From assembly GCF_027107535.1 (NCBI RefSeq), contig NZ_CP114283.1:2232001-2296000 (forward strand): a DNA stretch of 64,000 bases, in the 5' to 3' direction. Position numbers and translations under genes: made by a program. Every line of letters starts with the position of its first letter. The stretch's first letter is position 1. The stretch is from Streptomyces aurantiacus. GTDB lineage: Bacteria > Actinomycetota > Actinomycetes > Streptomycetales > Streptomycetaceae. This document shows, piece after piece, positions 18,952 to 29,444 of the stretch. Below the pieces are notes generated by a model, which was not told the origin of the DNA, made no database searches, and saw nothing but the letters and a program-made list of their open reading frames with translations.

Positions 18952-21903
18952 ATGAGACGAAGAGCGAGATCGATCCTCGCTGCCGGCGCACTCCTGCTCG
19001 GCGGAGTGGCCATCGCACCCATGGCGCAGGCCGAACCCGGTGCCGCGGCCGACCCGGGCGCGGACGAGGTCAAGGTGTTCCGCGCGGACGTCACGAAGGA
19101 ACAGGTACCCCTGCTCCTCGCGGCGGGCCAGGACAGTCACGAACTGGGTGAACGAGTACCCCGCAAGGGCACGGCCACGGTCGAGGTCTACCTCACCGAC
19201 AAGGAGGCCGACCGCCTGGAGAAGAAGGGCGTCGATCTCACCGAGCACAAACTTTCGGCCAAGGCACGCGCGCGCGTGGCGGCCGCGGGGGACGGCGTCT
19301 ACCGGCCGTACAGCGGCAAGGGCAACCTGAAGGAGGAGATCGTCAGAACGGGGCAGCAGAACCCGTCCCTGACGAAGGTCGTCTCCATCGGCAAGACCCT
19401 CCAGGGGCAGGACATCCTGGCCGTCAAGCTCACCAAGAACGCCAAGAAGACCAAGGACGGCGCCAAGCCCTCCACGCTGTACATGTCCAACCAGCACGCC
19501 CGTGAGTGGATCACGCCCGAGATGACCCGGCGCCTGATGCACCACTACCTGGACAACTACGGCAAGGACCAGCGGATCACCAAGCTCGTGAACTCCACCG
19601 AGCTGTGGTTCGTCCTCTCCGCCAACCCCGACGGCTACGACTTCACGTTCGACGCCGACGGTGACCGCCAGTGGCGCAAGAACATGCGTGACGTCAACGG
19701 CGACGGCGTCTGGACGGTCGGCGACGGCGTCGACCTCAACCGCAACTTCGCCTACAAGTGGGGCTACGACAACGAGGGCTCGTCCCCGTACCCGACCAGT
19801 CAGACCTACCGCGGCGCGAGCCCCGGCTCCGAGCCCGAGACCAAGGCGATCGACGCCTTCCAGAAGCGCATCGGCTTCGAGTACGGCATCAACTACCACT
19901 CCGCCGCCGAACTGATCCTCTACGGGGTCGGCTGGCAGGTGGCGACCCCGAGCCCCGACGACGTGCTCTACAAGTCCCTGGCGGGCACGCCCGAGAACCC
20001 GGCGGTCCCCGGCTACCACCCGCAGGTCTCCTCCGAGCTCTACACCACCAACGGCGAGGCCGACGGACACGCGTCCAACGTCAACGGCACGGCGATGTTC
20101 ACCCCCGAGATGTCGACCTGCCAGACCGTGTCGAACTTCGACCCTAACGACGCCTGGAACGCCGCGGACTGCGCCTCGGTCTTCACCTTCCCGGACGACG
20201 AGAAGCTGATCCAGCAGGAGTTCGCGAAGAACGTCCCGTTCGCGCTCTCCGTCGCCGAGTCGGCGGCCAGGCCCGACCGGCCGAAGTCCTCGGTCGGCGT
20301 CGACGCCCCCGACTTCACTCCGGCCCCCTTCGCGACGTCGTACTCCCGGGGCGCCGACCAGGAGATCTCGGTGGTCGCCCGCAGGTCGGTACGCGACAAG
20401 GAGCTCAAGTACCGCGTCAACAACGGCCGTACGTGGGACCAGGCGCTCAAGCCCTGGAAGGGCGGCGAGACCTTCGGAGGCGAGGACAACCGCTACTTCG
20501 ACGAGTACCGCGCCCCGGTCCAGGACGGTGAGCCGGGCGACAAGGTCGAGATCTGGTTCACCGGCGAGACCCGCAGCGGAAAGCCCACCTCCAGTGAGCG
20601 CTTCACGTACACGATCGCCGAACGGCCGCGCGCCGACACGCTGGTGGTCGCCGAGGAAGGTGCCGCGGCGACGAAGGCACAGCTGTACGTCGACGCCCTG
20701 AAGGCCAACGGCCGCAAGGCCCTCGTCTGGGACGTCACCACCCAGGGCGCGCCCGACGCGCTCGGCGTCCTCGGCCACTTCAAGACGGTCGTCCACTACA
20801 CGGGAGCCGACCGCCCCGGTTACACCACCCAGCTGCAGCTGCGCGCCTACCTCAACGAGGGCGGCAAGCTGATCGAGGCGGGCGAGCAGGCAGGTGGCCA
20901 GGTCGCGCTGCCGGGCGCCCTGACCAACGACTTCAGCCAGTACTACCTGGGTGCCTACTCCCGCACGACCACTCCGGGCGTCACGGCCTTCACCGGTTCG
21001 GGGAAGCTCGGGGGTGCCGCGGGCCCGCTCGGCGACACGCCCGGGAACCCGCTGAACGCGGCGGGCGCCTACAGCGTCACCTCGGACACCCTGCCCGTCT
21101 CCACGTTCCCGCAGTTCGCGAGCGCCGGAGCCGGAGCGTACCCGGGCACCGTCAACCCGTACGGCCCGTACGCGGGCACCTCCATGGCGGCCGTCACCCA
21201 CTCCGACTACGCCTGGAACCGGCTCACCCGCACCATCGACCTCACCTCGGTGAGCGCGGCCGACGCGCCCACCCTGCGCACCAGGCTCCTGTGGGACACC
21301 GAGGAGGGCTACGACCACGCGGCCCTGGAGGCGCACACGGCCGGGGCCGACGACTGGACCACGCTCCCGGAGAAGGGCGGCGCCACCGGCACCGCGGTGC
21401 CCGCCGAGTGCGAGGCCGGCTACTTCATCCAGGCGCACCCCGCCCTCAAGCGCTATCTGACCCTGGGCGAAGGCGGCTGCACCCCGACCGGCACGAGCGG
21501 CTCCTGGAACAGCTTCACCGGGGCCTCGGACGGCTGGCAGCAGGTCGAGTTCGACCTGTCCGCGTACGCCGGGAAGACGGTGGAGGTGTCGCTGAGCTAC
21601 ATCAGCGACCCGGGCTCCGGCGGCCACGGAGTCCTCGCCGACAACGCCTCCGTCGTCCTCGGCGGCACGGCCGGCGAGACCGAGGGCTTCGAGACGTCGC
21701 TCGGCGCCTGGAAGGTTCCCGGGCCGCCCGCGGGCAGCCCCGCGGTCGTCAACGACTGGGGCCTGTCCGGCGAGCTCTTCAAGACGTACGGAGCGGTCAC
21801 CACGCGTGACACCGTGCTGTTCGGCTTCGGCCTGGAGCACGTCACCGCGGCGGCCGACCGCACGGCCCTGCTGGGCAAGGCGCTGGCCGCCCTGCGCGGC
21901 TGA
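18952..21903 (+). CDS. Secreted zinc carboxypeptidase (peptidase family M14)
   Basis: A 983-residue exported protein. The signal peptide MRRRARSILAAGALLLGGVA followed by IAPMAQA-E supports the ATG at 52 bases past 18900, with GGGGGG before it. The M14 domain has the zinc motif HARE at 182-185 (QHAREWITPEM), a third zinc ligand His316 in INYHSAAE, substrate-binding DLNRNF at 261-266, NPDGYDF, and probable catalytic Glu in FTPEMST. It should cleave C-terminal residues from extracellular peptides. Beyond residue ~430 come beta-rich segments and a region (DTLVVAEEGAAATKAQLYVD, HYTGADRPGY) that resembles accessory domains of secreted peptidases. Much longer than a simple M14 enzyme. A 15-bp hairpin follows. 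Confidence 0.93.
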   Translation: MRRRARSILAAGALLLGGVAIAPMAQAEPGAAADPGADEVKVFRADVTKEQVPLLLAAGQDSHELGERVPRKGTATVEVYLTDKEADRLEKKGVDLTEHKLSAKARARVAAAGDGVYRPYSGKGNLKEEIVRTGQQNPSLTKVVSIGKTLQGQDILAVKLTKNAKKTKDGAKPSTLYMSNQHAREWITPEMTRRLMHHYLDNYGKDQRITKLVNSTELWFVLSANPDGYDFTFDADGDRQWRKNMRDVNGDGVWTVGDGVDLNRNFAYKWGYDNEGSSPYPTSQTYRGASPGSEPETKAIDAFQKRIGFEYGINYHSAAELILYGVGWQVATPSPDDVLYKSLAGTPENPAVPGYHPQVSSELYTTNGEADGHASNVNGTAMFTPEMSTCQTVSNFDPNDAWNAADCASVFTFPDDEKLIQQEFAKNVPFALSVAESAARPDRPKSSVGVDAPDFTPAPFATSYSRGADQEISVVARRSVRDKELKYRVNNGRTWDQALKPWKGGETFGGEDNRYFDEYRAPVQDGEPGDKVEIWFTGETRSGKPTSSERFTYTIAERPRADTLVVAEEGAAATKAQLYVDALKANGRKALVWDVTTQGAPDALGVLGHFKTVVHYTGADRPGYTTQLQLRAYLNEGGKLIEAGEQAGGQVALPGALTNDFSQYYLGAYSRTTTPGVTAFTGSGKLGGAAGPLGDTPGNPLNAAGAYSVTSDTLPVSTFPQFASAGAGAYPGTVNPYGPYAGTSMAAVTHSDYAWNRLTRTIDLTSVSAADAPTLRTRLLWDTEEGYDHAALEAHTAGADDWTTLPEKGGATGTAVPAECEAGYFIQAHPALKRYLTLGEGGCTPTGTSGSWNSFTGASDGWQQVEFDLSAYAGKTVEVSLSYISDPGSGGHGVLADNASVVLGGTAGETEGFETSLGAWKVPGPPAGSPAVVNDWGLSGELFKTYGAVTTRDTVLFGFGLEHVTAAADRTALLGKALAALRG

Positions 21904-21931
21904 CACGGTCGAACACCGGGGCTTCGAGCCC

Positions 21932-21969
21932 GGGCGGTCCGTACCCCTACTGGCGGGTACGGACCGCCC
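21932..21969 (+). terminator. Terminator after the M14 carboxypeptidase gene
   Basis: Perfect 15-bp arms (GGGCGGTCCGTACCC at 21932-21946 and its complement at 21955-21969) close an 8-nt loop, 28 bp after the stop and ahead of the gap promoter region. Confidence 0.85.
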
Positions 21970-22019
21970 TGCCGTGTATGGGGTATCTCGATGTCACCAC
22001 GGGAGCCTCAGGGAGGTAG

Positions 22020-23105
<1,086 letters not shown>

Positions 23106-23134
23106 GTCCAAGAAGCAAGGCACCTCGATGTGAG

Positions 23135-23178
23135 CACAGGGCCCGGGCAGCGCACCGCCGCGCACCCCGGGCCCTGTG
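23135..23178 (+). terminator. Hairpin between gap and pgk
   Basis: Perfect 13-bp arms (CACAGGGCCCGGG at 23135-23147 and complement at 23166-23178) enclose an 18-nt loop. It may act as a partial terminator or mRNA-processing/stabilising element separating gap from pgk. Confidence 0.6.
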
Positions 23179-23234
23179 GCACGTGCTGAGCGATCAGCCC
23201 TCTGGGACGCAAGAGCCACCCTAGGAGTCCACTT

Positions 23235-24446
23235 ATGAAGACGATCGACGAACTTCTCGCCGAAGGGGTCGACGGCAAGCGGGTCTTCGTGCGCGCCGAC
23301 CTGAACGTGCCGCTCGCCGAAGGCCGGATCACCGACGACGGCCGCATCCGTGCCGTCCTGCCGACTGTCAAGGCCCTCGCCGAGGCCGGCGCCAAGGTGG
23401 TCGTCGCCTCCCACCTGGGACGCCCCAAGGGCGCCCCGGACCCCGCCTTCTCGCTGCGGCCCGCCGCCGAACGGCTCGCTGAGCTCCTCGACGCGCCCGT
23501 GGCGTTCGCCCAGGACACCGTCGGCCCCGCCGCCCACGACGCCGTGAACGGGCTGGAGCCCGGCCGGGTCGCGGTAGTCGAGAACCTGCGCTTCAACGCC
23601 GGCGAGACGTCCAAGGACGACGCCGAGCGCGGCGAGTTCGCCGATCGGCTGGCCGCCCTGGCCGATGTGTACGTGGGCGACGGTTTCGGCGCCGTGCACC
23701 GCAAGCACGCATCGGTCTTCGACCTCCCGGCGCGGCTGCCGCACGCCGCCGGCTTCCTCATCGCCACCGAGGTCGGTGTGCTGAAGAAGCTCACCGAGGA
23801 CGTCAAGCGGCCCTACGTCGTCGCCCTCGGCGGCTCGAAGGTCTCCGACAAGCTCGCTGTCATCGACCAGCTGCTCGGCAGGGCGGACCGCCTCCTCATC
23901 GGCGGCGGCATGGTGTTCACCTTCCTCAAGGCCAAGGGGTACGAGGTCGGCACCTCCCTCCTCCAGGAGGACCAGATCCCGGTCGTCCAGGAGTACATCG
24001 AGCGGGCGCAGAAGAACGGCGTCGAGCTGGTCCTCCCCGTCGACGTGCTGACCTCCACCGAGTTCCCGGACCTGAAGACCAAGGCGCCGGCGAACCCCGA
24101 GACCGTCGCCGCGGACGCCATCCCCGCCGACCAGCTGGGCCTGGACATCGGCCCTGAGACCCGCAAGCTGTACGCCTCGAAGCTCGCCGACGCCGCCACC
24201 GTCTTCTGGAACGGCCCCATGGGCGTCTTCGAGCACCCCGACTACGCCGAGGGCACCAAGGCGGTCGCCCAGGCCCTTCTCGACTCCCCGGCCTTCACGG
24301 TCGTCGGCGGCGGCGACTCCGCCGCGGCCGTCCGCATCCTGGGCTTCGACGAGACGGCATTCGGCCACATCTCGACCGGCGGTGGCGCCTCCCTCGAATA
24401 CCTCGAGGGCAAGACGCTCCCCGGCCTCGCCGCACTGGAGGACTGA
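23235..24446 (+). CDS. pgk: Phosphoglycerate kinase
   Basis: A 403-residue enzyme that transfers phosphate from 1,3-bisphosphoglycerate to ADP. Motifs are complete: KRVFVRADLNVPLAEG, ITDDGRIRAVLPT, VASHLGRPKG, ENLRFNAGE, YVVALGGSKVSDKLAVIDQL, the nucleotide site WNGPMGVFE, and VVGGGDSAAAV with HISTGGGASLEYLEGK at the C-terminus. GGAG lies 9 nt before the ATG. It ends 6 bp before tpiA, so the two are cotranscribed. Confidence 0.98.
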   Translation: MKTIDELLAEGVDGKRVFVRADLNVPLAEGRITDDGRIRAVLPTVKALAEAGAKVVVASHLGRPKGAPDPAFSLRPAAERLAELLDAPVAFAQDTVGPAAHDAVNGLEPGRVAVVENLRFNAGETSKDDAERGEFADRLAALADVYVGDGFGAVHRKHASVFDLPARLPHAAGFLIATEVGVLKKLTEDVKRPYVVALGGSKVSDKLAVIDQLLGRADRLLIGGGMVFTFLKAKGYEVGTSLLQEDQIPVVQEYIERAQKNGVELVLPVDVLTSTEFPDLKTKAPANPETVAADAIPADQLGLDIGPETRKLYASKLADAATVFWNGPMGVFEHPDYAEGTKAVAQALLDSPAFTVVGGGDSAAAVRILGFDETAFGHISTGGGASLEYLEGKTLPGLAALED

Positions 24447-24452
24447 CCCCGT

Positions 24453-25229
24453 ATGACCACTCGCACGCCGCTGATGGCGGGCAACTGGAAGATGAACCTC
24501 AACCACCTCGAGGCCATCGCGCACGTCCAGAAGCTCGCCTTCGCCCTCGCCGACAAGGACTACGACGCCTGTGAGGTCGCGGTCCTGCCGCCCTTCACGG
24601 ACCTGCGTTCGGTACAGACCCTGGTCGACGGCGACAAGCTCAAGATCAAGTACGGCGCCCAGGACCTCTCGGCGCACGACTCCGGTGCCTACACCGGCGA
24701 GATCTCCGGCTCGATGCTGGCCAAGCTCAAGTGCACGTACGTGGCGATCGGCCACTCCGAGCGCCGCCAGTACCACGCCGAGACCGACGAGATCGTCAAC
24801 GCCAAGGTGAAGGCCGCCCACAAGCACGGCCTCACCCCGATCCTGTGCGTGGGCGAGGAGCTGGAGGTCCGCGAGGCGGGCAACCACGTCGCGCACACGC
24901 TCACCCAGGTCGAGGGCGGCCTCAAGGACGTCCCCGCCGAGCAGGCCGAGTCGATCGTGATCGCGTACGAGCCGGTCTGGGCCATCGGTACCGGCAAGGT
25001 CTGCGGCGCCGACGACGCCCAGGAGGTCTGCGCGGCGATCCGCGGCAAGCTCGCCGAGCTGTACTCGCAGGAAGTGGCCGACGCCGTCCGCATCCAGTAC
25101 GGCGGTTCGGTGAAGTCCGGGAACGTCGCCGAGATCATGGCGAAGCCCGACATCGACGGCGCCCTGGTCGGTGGCGCGTCGCTGGACACCGACGAGTTCG
25201 TCAAGATCGTCCGGTTCCGCGACCAGTAA
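24453..25229 (+). CDS. tpiA: Triosephosphate isomerase
   Basis: A 258-residue TIM barrel that interconverts dihydroxyacetone phosphate and glyceraldehyde-3-phosphate. It shows [10 protein letters not shown] with the active-site Lys, the electrophilic His in [11 protein letters not shown], the catalytic Glu and loop 6 in [12 protein letters not shown], and the phosphate-binding [10 protein letters not shown] and VGGASLD. It follows pgk by 6 bp. A nested hairpin separates it from secG. Confidence 0.98.
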   Translation: MTTRTPLMAGNWKMNLNHLEAIAHVQKLAFALADKDYDACEVAVLPPFTDLRSVQTLVDGDKLKIKYGAQDLSAHDSGAYTGEISGSMLAKLKCTYVAIGHSERRQYHAETDEIVNAKVKAAHKHGLTPILCVGEELEVREAGNHVAHTLTQVEGGLKDVPAEQAESIVIAYEPVWAIGTGKVCGADDAQEVCAAIRGKLAELYSQEVADAVRIQYGGSVKSGNVAEIMAKPDIDGALVGGASLDTDEFVKIVRFRDQ

Positions 25230-25294
25230 GTCGCACTCCGGACGTGAACCGCCAGGCTGCGAGTATGCGGTAGCGGTGTTACGTCGTACCCTTG

Positions 25295-25334
25295 CGGGGG
25301 CCGGGAGGCTTCGAACCCGAAGCACCGGCCCCCG
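25295..25334 (+). terminator. Nested hairpin between tpiA and secG
   Basis: Outer arms CGGGGGCCGG and CCGGCCCCCG (25295-25304, 25325-25334) and inner arms GCTTCG and CGAAGC (25308-25313, 25318-25323) can form one long stem. It may end or attenuate the glycolytic transcript before secG. Confidence 0.65.
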
Positions 25335-25368
25335 TCGTCCGTCTAAGTCCGAGGAAGTTGGTCCAGCC

Positions 25369-25605
25369 GTGGTTATGGGGTTCTCGATCGCCCTGATCGT
25401 CTTCAGCCTGTTGCTGATGCTGCTGGTGCTGATGCACAAGGGAAAGGGCGGCGGCCTCTCCGACATGTTCGGTGGCGGCATGCAGTCGTCCGTCGGTGGA
25501 TCCTCGGTCGCCGAGCGCAACCTCGACCGCATCACCGTGGTGGTCGGTTTGCTGTGGTTCGCGTGCATTGTGGTGCTGGGCATTCTGATGAAGGTCAACA
25601 ACTGA
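25369..25605 (+). CDS. secG: Preprotein translocase subunit SecG
   Basis: A 78-residue membrane protein of the SecYEG channel. Two transmembrane helices (GFSIALIVFSLLLMLLVLMH and ITVVVGLLWFACIVVLGILM) flank a Gly-rich cytoplasmic loop KGKGGGLSDMFGGGMQSS, the standard SecG topology. The GTG at 25369 with GAGGAAG upstream is chosen; the ATG at 25375 is an alternative two codons in. Position after tpiA is common in actinobacteria. A hairpin at 25667-25715 probably ends transcription. Confidence 0.93.
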   Translation: MVMGFSIALIVFSLLLMLLVLMHKGKGGGLSDMFGGGMQSSVGGSSVAERNLDRITVVVGLLWFACIVVLGILMKVNN

Positions 25606-25666
25606 TCACTGGCCGACATCGCCACAGCAGCACAAACGCACATTACGCAAGCACATTCCGCACGTA

Positions 25667-25715
25667 AGGCCCCATGTCCGGTGCGCGCCCGCAGGCGCGG
25701 CCTATCATGGGGCTT
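25667..25715 (+). terminator. Terminator after secG
   Basis: Outer arms GCCCCATG and CATGGGGC (25669-25676, 25706-25713; extendable by AG/TT) enclose an inner hairpin CGCGCC-CGCA-GGCGCG (25684-25699). It lies 60 bp after secG. Confidence 0.6.
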
Positions 25716-25745
25716 GCGTCTGTGTGCAGGGTGTAACTCGAATCA

Positions 25746-25774
25746 CTGGACGCGCGTTGGGCCTTACGTAGACT
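25746..25774 (+). promoter_or_regulatory. Possible housekeeping-type promoter of rbpA
   Basis: A good -10 hexamer TAGACT at 25769-25774 has a TGGAC-like -35 around 25747-25752 at about 16-bp spacing. A start near 25781 would give a ~60-nt leader for rbpA. A sigma-R type promoter was looked for and not clearly seen. Confidence 0.4.
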
Positions 25775-25840
25775 GAGGCGCTCGCAGCGAAGCGTCACGC
25801 CGACTCGTTTCGCGGCACCATCACGCAGGGAGTTACGACC

Positions 25841-26176
25841 GTGGCAAGTGGCAACGCGATCCGAGGAAGCCGGGTCGGGGCGGGGCCGATGGGCGAGGCC
25901 GAGCGTGGCGAGTCCGCGCCCCGGCTGCGCATCTCCTTCTGGTGCTCCAACGGGCACGAGACGCAGCCCAGCTTCGCCAGCGACGCGCAGGTCCCCGACA
26001 CCTGGGACTGCCCGCGCTGCGGCTTTCCCGCCGGACAGGACCGGGACAACCCGCCGGACCCGCCGCGCACCGAGCCGTACAAGACGCACCTCGCGTATGT
26101 ACGGGAACGGCGCAGCGACGCGGACGGCGAGGCGATCCTCGCCGAGGCGCTCGCCAAACTGCGGGGCGAAATCTAG
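25841..26176 (+). CDS. rbpA: RNA polymerase-binding protein RbpA
   Basis: A 111-residue actinobacterial transcription factor that binds RNA polymerase and principal sigma factor and stabilises open complexes. The N-terminal tail (ASGNAIRGSRVGAGPMGEAE) is followed by the zinc/beta-barrel core with WCSNGHETQPSFA and WDCPRCGFPAGQD, and the basic linker plus sigma-interaction domain (TEPYKTHLAYVRERRSDAD, EAILAEALAKLRGE). Length and all segments match the Streptomyces protein. The GTG at 25841 follows AGGGAG. A 13-bp hairpin follows directly after the stop. Confidence 0.97.
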   Translation: MASGNAIRGSRVGAGPMGEAERGESAPRLRISFWCSNGHETQPSFASDAQVPDTWDCPRCGFPAGQDRDNPPDPPRTEPYKTHLAYVRERRSDADGEAILAEALAKLRGEI

Positions 26177-26186
26177 GAATTGAGAT

Positions 26187-26216
26187 CCGGCCGGACACCG
26201 CGAGGTGCCCGGCCGG
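26187..26216 (+). terminator. Terminator after rbpA
   Basis: Arms CCGGCCGGACACC (26187-26199) and GGTGCCCGGCCGG (26204-26216) pair over 13 bp with one mismatch and a GCGA tetraloop, starting 11 bp after the rbpA stop. Confidence 0.8.
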
Positions 26217-26348
26217 AAGTGTCTTTCGACAAACCCATTGTCCGACCGGACGTATTTCTCCTACGTCCTTGGCCGCACAGCTCCGCGGCCCATTGTCAGT
26301 GGTGCCCTCTACGGTTTCTGGATCAACGGAATCCGGGGGAGGGACACG

Positions 26349-27617
26349 GTGGCGACGGTCGGTACGAAAGACATCGGCGCGCCCGCGTGGCGCGGGGGAT
26401 TCGGACGGCTGTGGAGCGCCGCCGTGCTCTCCAGCTTCGGCGACGCGCTGCGCACGGCCGCGCTGCCGTTGCTGGCCGTCACGCTGACCGACGAGCCGTT
26501 GCTCGTCGCGTCCGTCACCGCCTGCGGCTATCTGCCCTGGATCGTCTTCGGGCTGCTGGGCGGGGCCGTCGCCGACCGGGTGGACCAGCGACGCGCCATG
26601 TGGGCCGTGGATCTGACCCGAGGTCTGCTGATGGGGGCCTTCGCGGTGGCCGTCTGGCTCGGGCACGCCTCCATCGCCCTGCTCATCGGGCTGGCCGTCA
26701 CCCTGACCACCCTGCAGACACTCTTCGACAACGCCTCCACGGCCCTGCTGCCCGCGCTGGTGGGCAAGGAGACGCTGGACAGCGCCAATTCCCGGCTGAT
26801 GACCGGACAACAGATGGCGGGCGGCCTCCTGGCCGGGCCCCTCGTACCGCTGCTGCTCGCCGCGGGAGCGGCCGTCCCCTTCGCGGCCGACGCGGTGACC
26901 TTCCTGGTGGCGGCCGCGCTCGTGGCCTCCCTCAGGATCGCCGCGCCCGGGCACGCGCCGAGACCGGCGGGCGACACCCTGCGCCGGGAGATCGCCGAAG
27001 GGCTGCGCGCACTGTGGGGCGACAGGGTGCTGCGCGGACTCTGCGCCGCCACCGCACTGTGCAACGTGGGCATGGGCGCTCTCATCGCCACGATGGTGCT
27101 GCTCGTGACCGGTCGGCTGGACGCGGGAGAGGCGGGGTACGCGGCGGCGATGACCGCGTACACGGTCGGCAGCCTGGCCGGGGGAGTGGTGAACCGGCGG
27201 CTCGTGGAGCGCGTCGGGCGGATCCGCGGGGTGCTGCTGGCCGGCGCGGTACAGATCGGCGCCCTCGTCGTGATGGGATCCGTGCGCAACCTGGCCGCGC
27301 TCGTCGCGAGCCTCGCCGTCTTCGGGTTCATGGGGATGGTGTGGAACGTCAACACGCGGACGCTGATGCAGCAGCGCAGTCCCGCCGGCATGCTCGGCCG
27401 CGTCAGCTCGGCCTTCCGCACCCTGGCCGTCGCGGGAGCACCGCTGGGCGCACTGCTGGGCGGGCTCGTGGCCACCGCCTGGGGGCTGAACACTCCGGCG
27501 CTGCTCGCGGCCGCCTTCTTCGTTCTGTCCGTCGTCGCGCTGATACCCGCGCTCGAGCCGGACGTATCTGTTGTTGAACCGGACGACGACGGGACGACAG
27601 CTCACGTCACTCCCTGA
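26349..27617 (+). CDS. MFS transporter (probable efflux permease)
   Basis: A 422-residue protein with about 10-12 hydrophobic segments and the MFS pattern LGGAVADRVDQRRAMWAVDL between helices 2 and 3. It resembles the MFS_3 / enterobactin-exporter-like group (LWSAAVLSSFGDALRTAALP at the N-terminus, FDNASTALLPALVG). Members of this group often export drugs or siderophores; no substrate can be assigned. The GTG at 26349 has GGGGGAGGGA upstream; the longer open frame to 26205 overlaps the rbpA terminator and is unlikely to be coding. The short acidic C-terminus (VVEPDDDGTTAHVTP) is cytoplasmic. It lies between rbpA and pgi on the same strand. Confidence 0.85.
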   Translation: MATVGTKDIGAPAWRGGFGRLWSAAVLSSFGDALRTAALPLLAVTLTDEPLLVASVTACGYLPWIVFGLLGGAVADRVDQRRAMWAVDLTRGLLMGAFAVAVWLGHASIALLIGLAVTLTTLQTLFDNASTALLPALVGKETLDSANSRLMTGQQMAGGLLAGPLVPLLLAAGAAVPFAADAVTFLVAAALVASLRIAAPGHAPRPAGDTLRREIAEGLRALWGDRVLRGLCAATALCNVGMGALIATMVLLVTGRLDAGEAGYAAAMTAYTVGSLAGGVVNRRLVERVGRIRGVLLAGAVQIGALVVMGSVRNLAALVASLAVFGFMGMVWNVNTRTLMQQRSPAGMLGRVSSAFRTLAVAGAPLGALLGGLVATAWGLNTPALLAAAFFVLSVVALIPALEPDVSVVEPDDDGTTAHVTP

Positions 27618-27685
27618 TCAATTAGGTTGGGACCGGCAGCGGGGCAAGGTACGCAGCACAGGCAGGAAAGAGGCGGAAGTCCGAG

Positions 27686-29341
27686 ATGAACGCAGAAAGC
27701 CGTACCAGGCTCAACCAGACGCCCGAGTGGACCGCTCTGGCCAAGCACCGGGAGGAACTCGCCGAGACGCACCTGCGCGAGCTGTTCGAGGAGAACCCGG
27801 GACGCGGCGCCGCGTACACGCTTCAGGTCGGTGATCTGCACGTCGACTACTCCAAGCATCTGGTCACCGACCGGACGCTGCGGCTGCTGCGCGAGCTGGC
27901 CGCGGCGACGGACGTGGCCGGCCTGCGGGACGCGCTGTTCCGCGGCGAGAAGATCAACACGACCGAGGACCGGGCGGTCCTGCACACCGCGCTGCGCGCC
28001 CCGCGCGACGCGGTCGTCGAGGTCGACGGCGAGAACGTCGTACCGGCGGTGCACGCGGTCCTCGACAAGATGGCCGGCTTCGCCGAGCGCGTCCGCTCGG
28101 GCGAGTGGACCGGGCACACCGGCAAGCGCATCAAGAACGTGGTGAACATCGGCATCGGCGGCTCCGACCTGGGCCCGGCGATGGCCTACGAGGTGCTGCG
28201 GTCCTTCACCGACAGGGATCTGACGGTCCGCTTCGTGTCGAACGTCGACGGGGCCGACCTGCACGAGGCCGTGCGGGACCTGGATCCGGCCGAGACGCTG
28301 TTCGTCATCGCCTCGAAGACCTTCACCACCATCGAGACGATCACCAACGCGACCTCGGCGCGCGACTGGCTGCTGACCGAGCTGAAGGCCGGTCAGGAAG
28401 CCGTCGCCAAGCACTTCGTGGCACTGTCGACGAACGCCGGGAAGGTCGCGGACTTCGGCATCGACACGGCCAACATGTTCGAGTTCTGGGACTGGGTCGG
28501 CGGCCGCTACTCGTACGACTCCGCGATCGGTCTCTCGCTGATGATCGCGATCGGTCCGGACCGCTTCCGGGAGATGCTCGACGGATTCCATCTCGTCGAC
28601 GAGCACTTCAGGACCGCGCCCGCCGAGTCCAACGTGCCCCTCCTGCTCGGCCTGCTGGGTGTCTGGTACGGCAACTTCCACGACGCGCAGGCGCACGCGG
28701 TGCTGCCGTACTCGCACTACCTGTCCAAGTTCACCGCGTACCTCCAGCAGCTCGACATGGAGTCCAACGGCAAGTCCGTGGACCGCGACGGGCACCCGGT
28801 GGAGTGGGAGACGGGCCCCGTCGTGTGGGGCACACCGGGCACCAACGGGCAGCACGCCTACTACCAGCTCATCCACCAGGGCACGAAGCTGATCCCCGCG
28901 GACTTCATCGGCTTCGCCGAGCCGGTCGCGGAGCTCAGTGACGGGCTGAAGGCGCAGCACGACCTGCTGATGGCCAACTTCTTCGCCCAGACGCAAGCGC
29001 TGGCGTTCGGCAAGACCCCGGACGAGGTGCGGGCGGAGGGCGTGCCCGAGGAGCTGGTGCCGCACAAGACGTTCCGGGGCAACCACCCGACGACGACGAT
29101 CCTCGCGCGCGAGCTCACCCCGTCGGTCCTCGGCCAGCTCGTCGCCCTCTACGAGCACAAGGTGTTCGTGCAGGGCGCGATCTGGAACATCGACTCCTTC
29201 GACCAGTGGGGCGTCGAGCTCGGCAAGGTCCTCGCCAAGCGCGTCGAGCCCGCTCTGACGGAGGGGGCTCAGGTGCCTGGCCTCGACGAGTCCACCACTG
29301 CGCTCGTGGCCAAGTACCGGGAACTGCGGGGCCGGAAGTAG
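27686..29341 (+). CDS. pgi: Glucose-6-phosphate isomerase
   Basis: A 551-residue enzyme interconverting glucose-6-phosphate and fructose-6-phosphate. It shows [18 protein letters not shown], the phosphate-binding [20 protein letters not shown], the signature [19 protein letters not shown], catalytic Glu in [33 protein letters not shown] with the active-site His, and the C-terminal Lys in [14 protein letters not shown]. Start ATG at 27686 gives the normal N-terminus ([20 protein letters not shown]). It links glycolysis with the pentose-phosphate operon further on. A 12-bp hairpin follows. Confidence 0.98.
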   Translation: MNAESRTRLNQTPEWTALAKHREELAETHLRELFEENPGRGAAYTLQVGDLHVDYSKHLVTDRTLRLLRELAAATDVAGLRDALFRGEKINTTEDRAVLHTALRAPRDAVVEVDGENVVPAVHAVLDKMAGFAERVRSGEWTGHTGKRIKNVVNIGIGGSDLGPAMAYEVLRSFTDRDLTVRFVSNVDGADLHEAVRDLDPAETLFVIASKTFTTIETITNATSARDWLLTELKAGQEAVAKHFVALSTNAGKVADFGIDTANMFEFWDWVGGRYSYDSAIGLSLMIAIGPDRFREMLDGFHLVDEHFRTAPAESNVPLLLGLLGVWYGNFHDAQAHAVLPYSHYLSKFTAYLQQLDMESNGKSVDRDGHPVEWETGPVVWGTPGTNGQHAYYQLIHQGTKLIPADFIGFAEPVAELSDGLKAQHDLLMANFFAQTQALAFGKTPDEVRAEGVPEELVPHKTFRGNHPTTTILARELTPSVLGQLVALYEHKVFVQGAIWNIDSFDQWGVELGKVLAKRVEPALTEGAQVPGLDESTTALVAKYRELRGRK

Positions 29342-29363
29342 GCGTGGAGTAGTCGTGTGGGTG

Positions 29364-29397
29364 GGGAGGCGGACGGCACGTCAGGCGTCCGCCTCCC
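29364..29397 (+). terminator. Terminator after pgi
   Basis: Arms GGGAGGCGGACG (29364-29375) and CGTCCGCCTCCC (29386-29397) form a perfect 12-bp stem with a 10-nt loop, 22 bp past the pgi stop. Confidence 0.8.
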
Positions 29398-29444
29398 GTA
29401 GAATTCCGGCCGATCATGGCGTCGAGGGCTCGGGGGAGCTGAAC

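Noticed and set aside
18934..21906. A 990-codon minus-strand frame opposite the M14 carboxypeptidase
   Set aside because: Antisense shadow of a gene with intact zinc motifs and signal peptide; no recognisable domain.
25716..25840. Sigma-R (GGAAT-N18-GTT) promoter for rbpA
   Set aside because: No convincing match; only a TAGACT -10 with a moderate -35 was found.
26205..26348. Longer start for the MFS gene after rbpA
   Set aside because: The added sequence overlaps the rbpA terminator and lacks protein character; GTG 26349 has a strong ribosome binding site.
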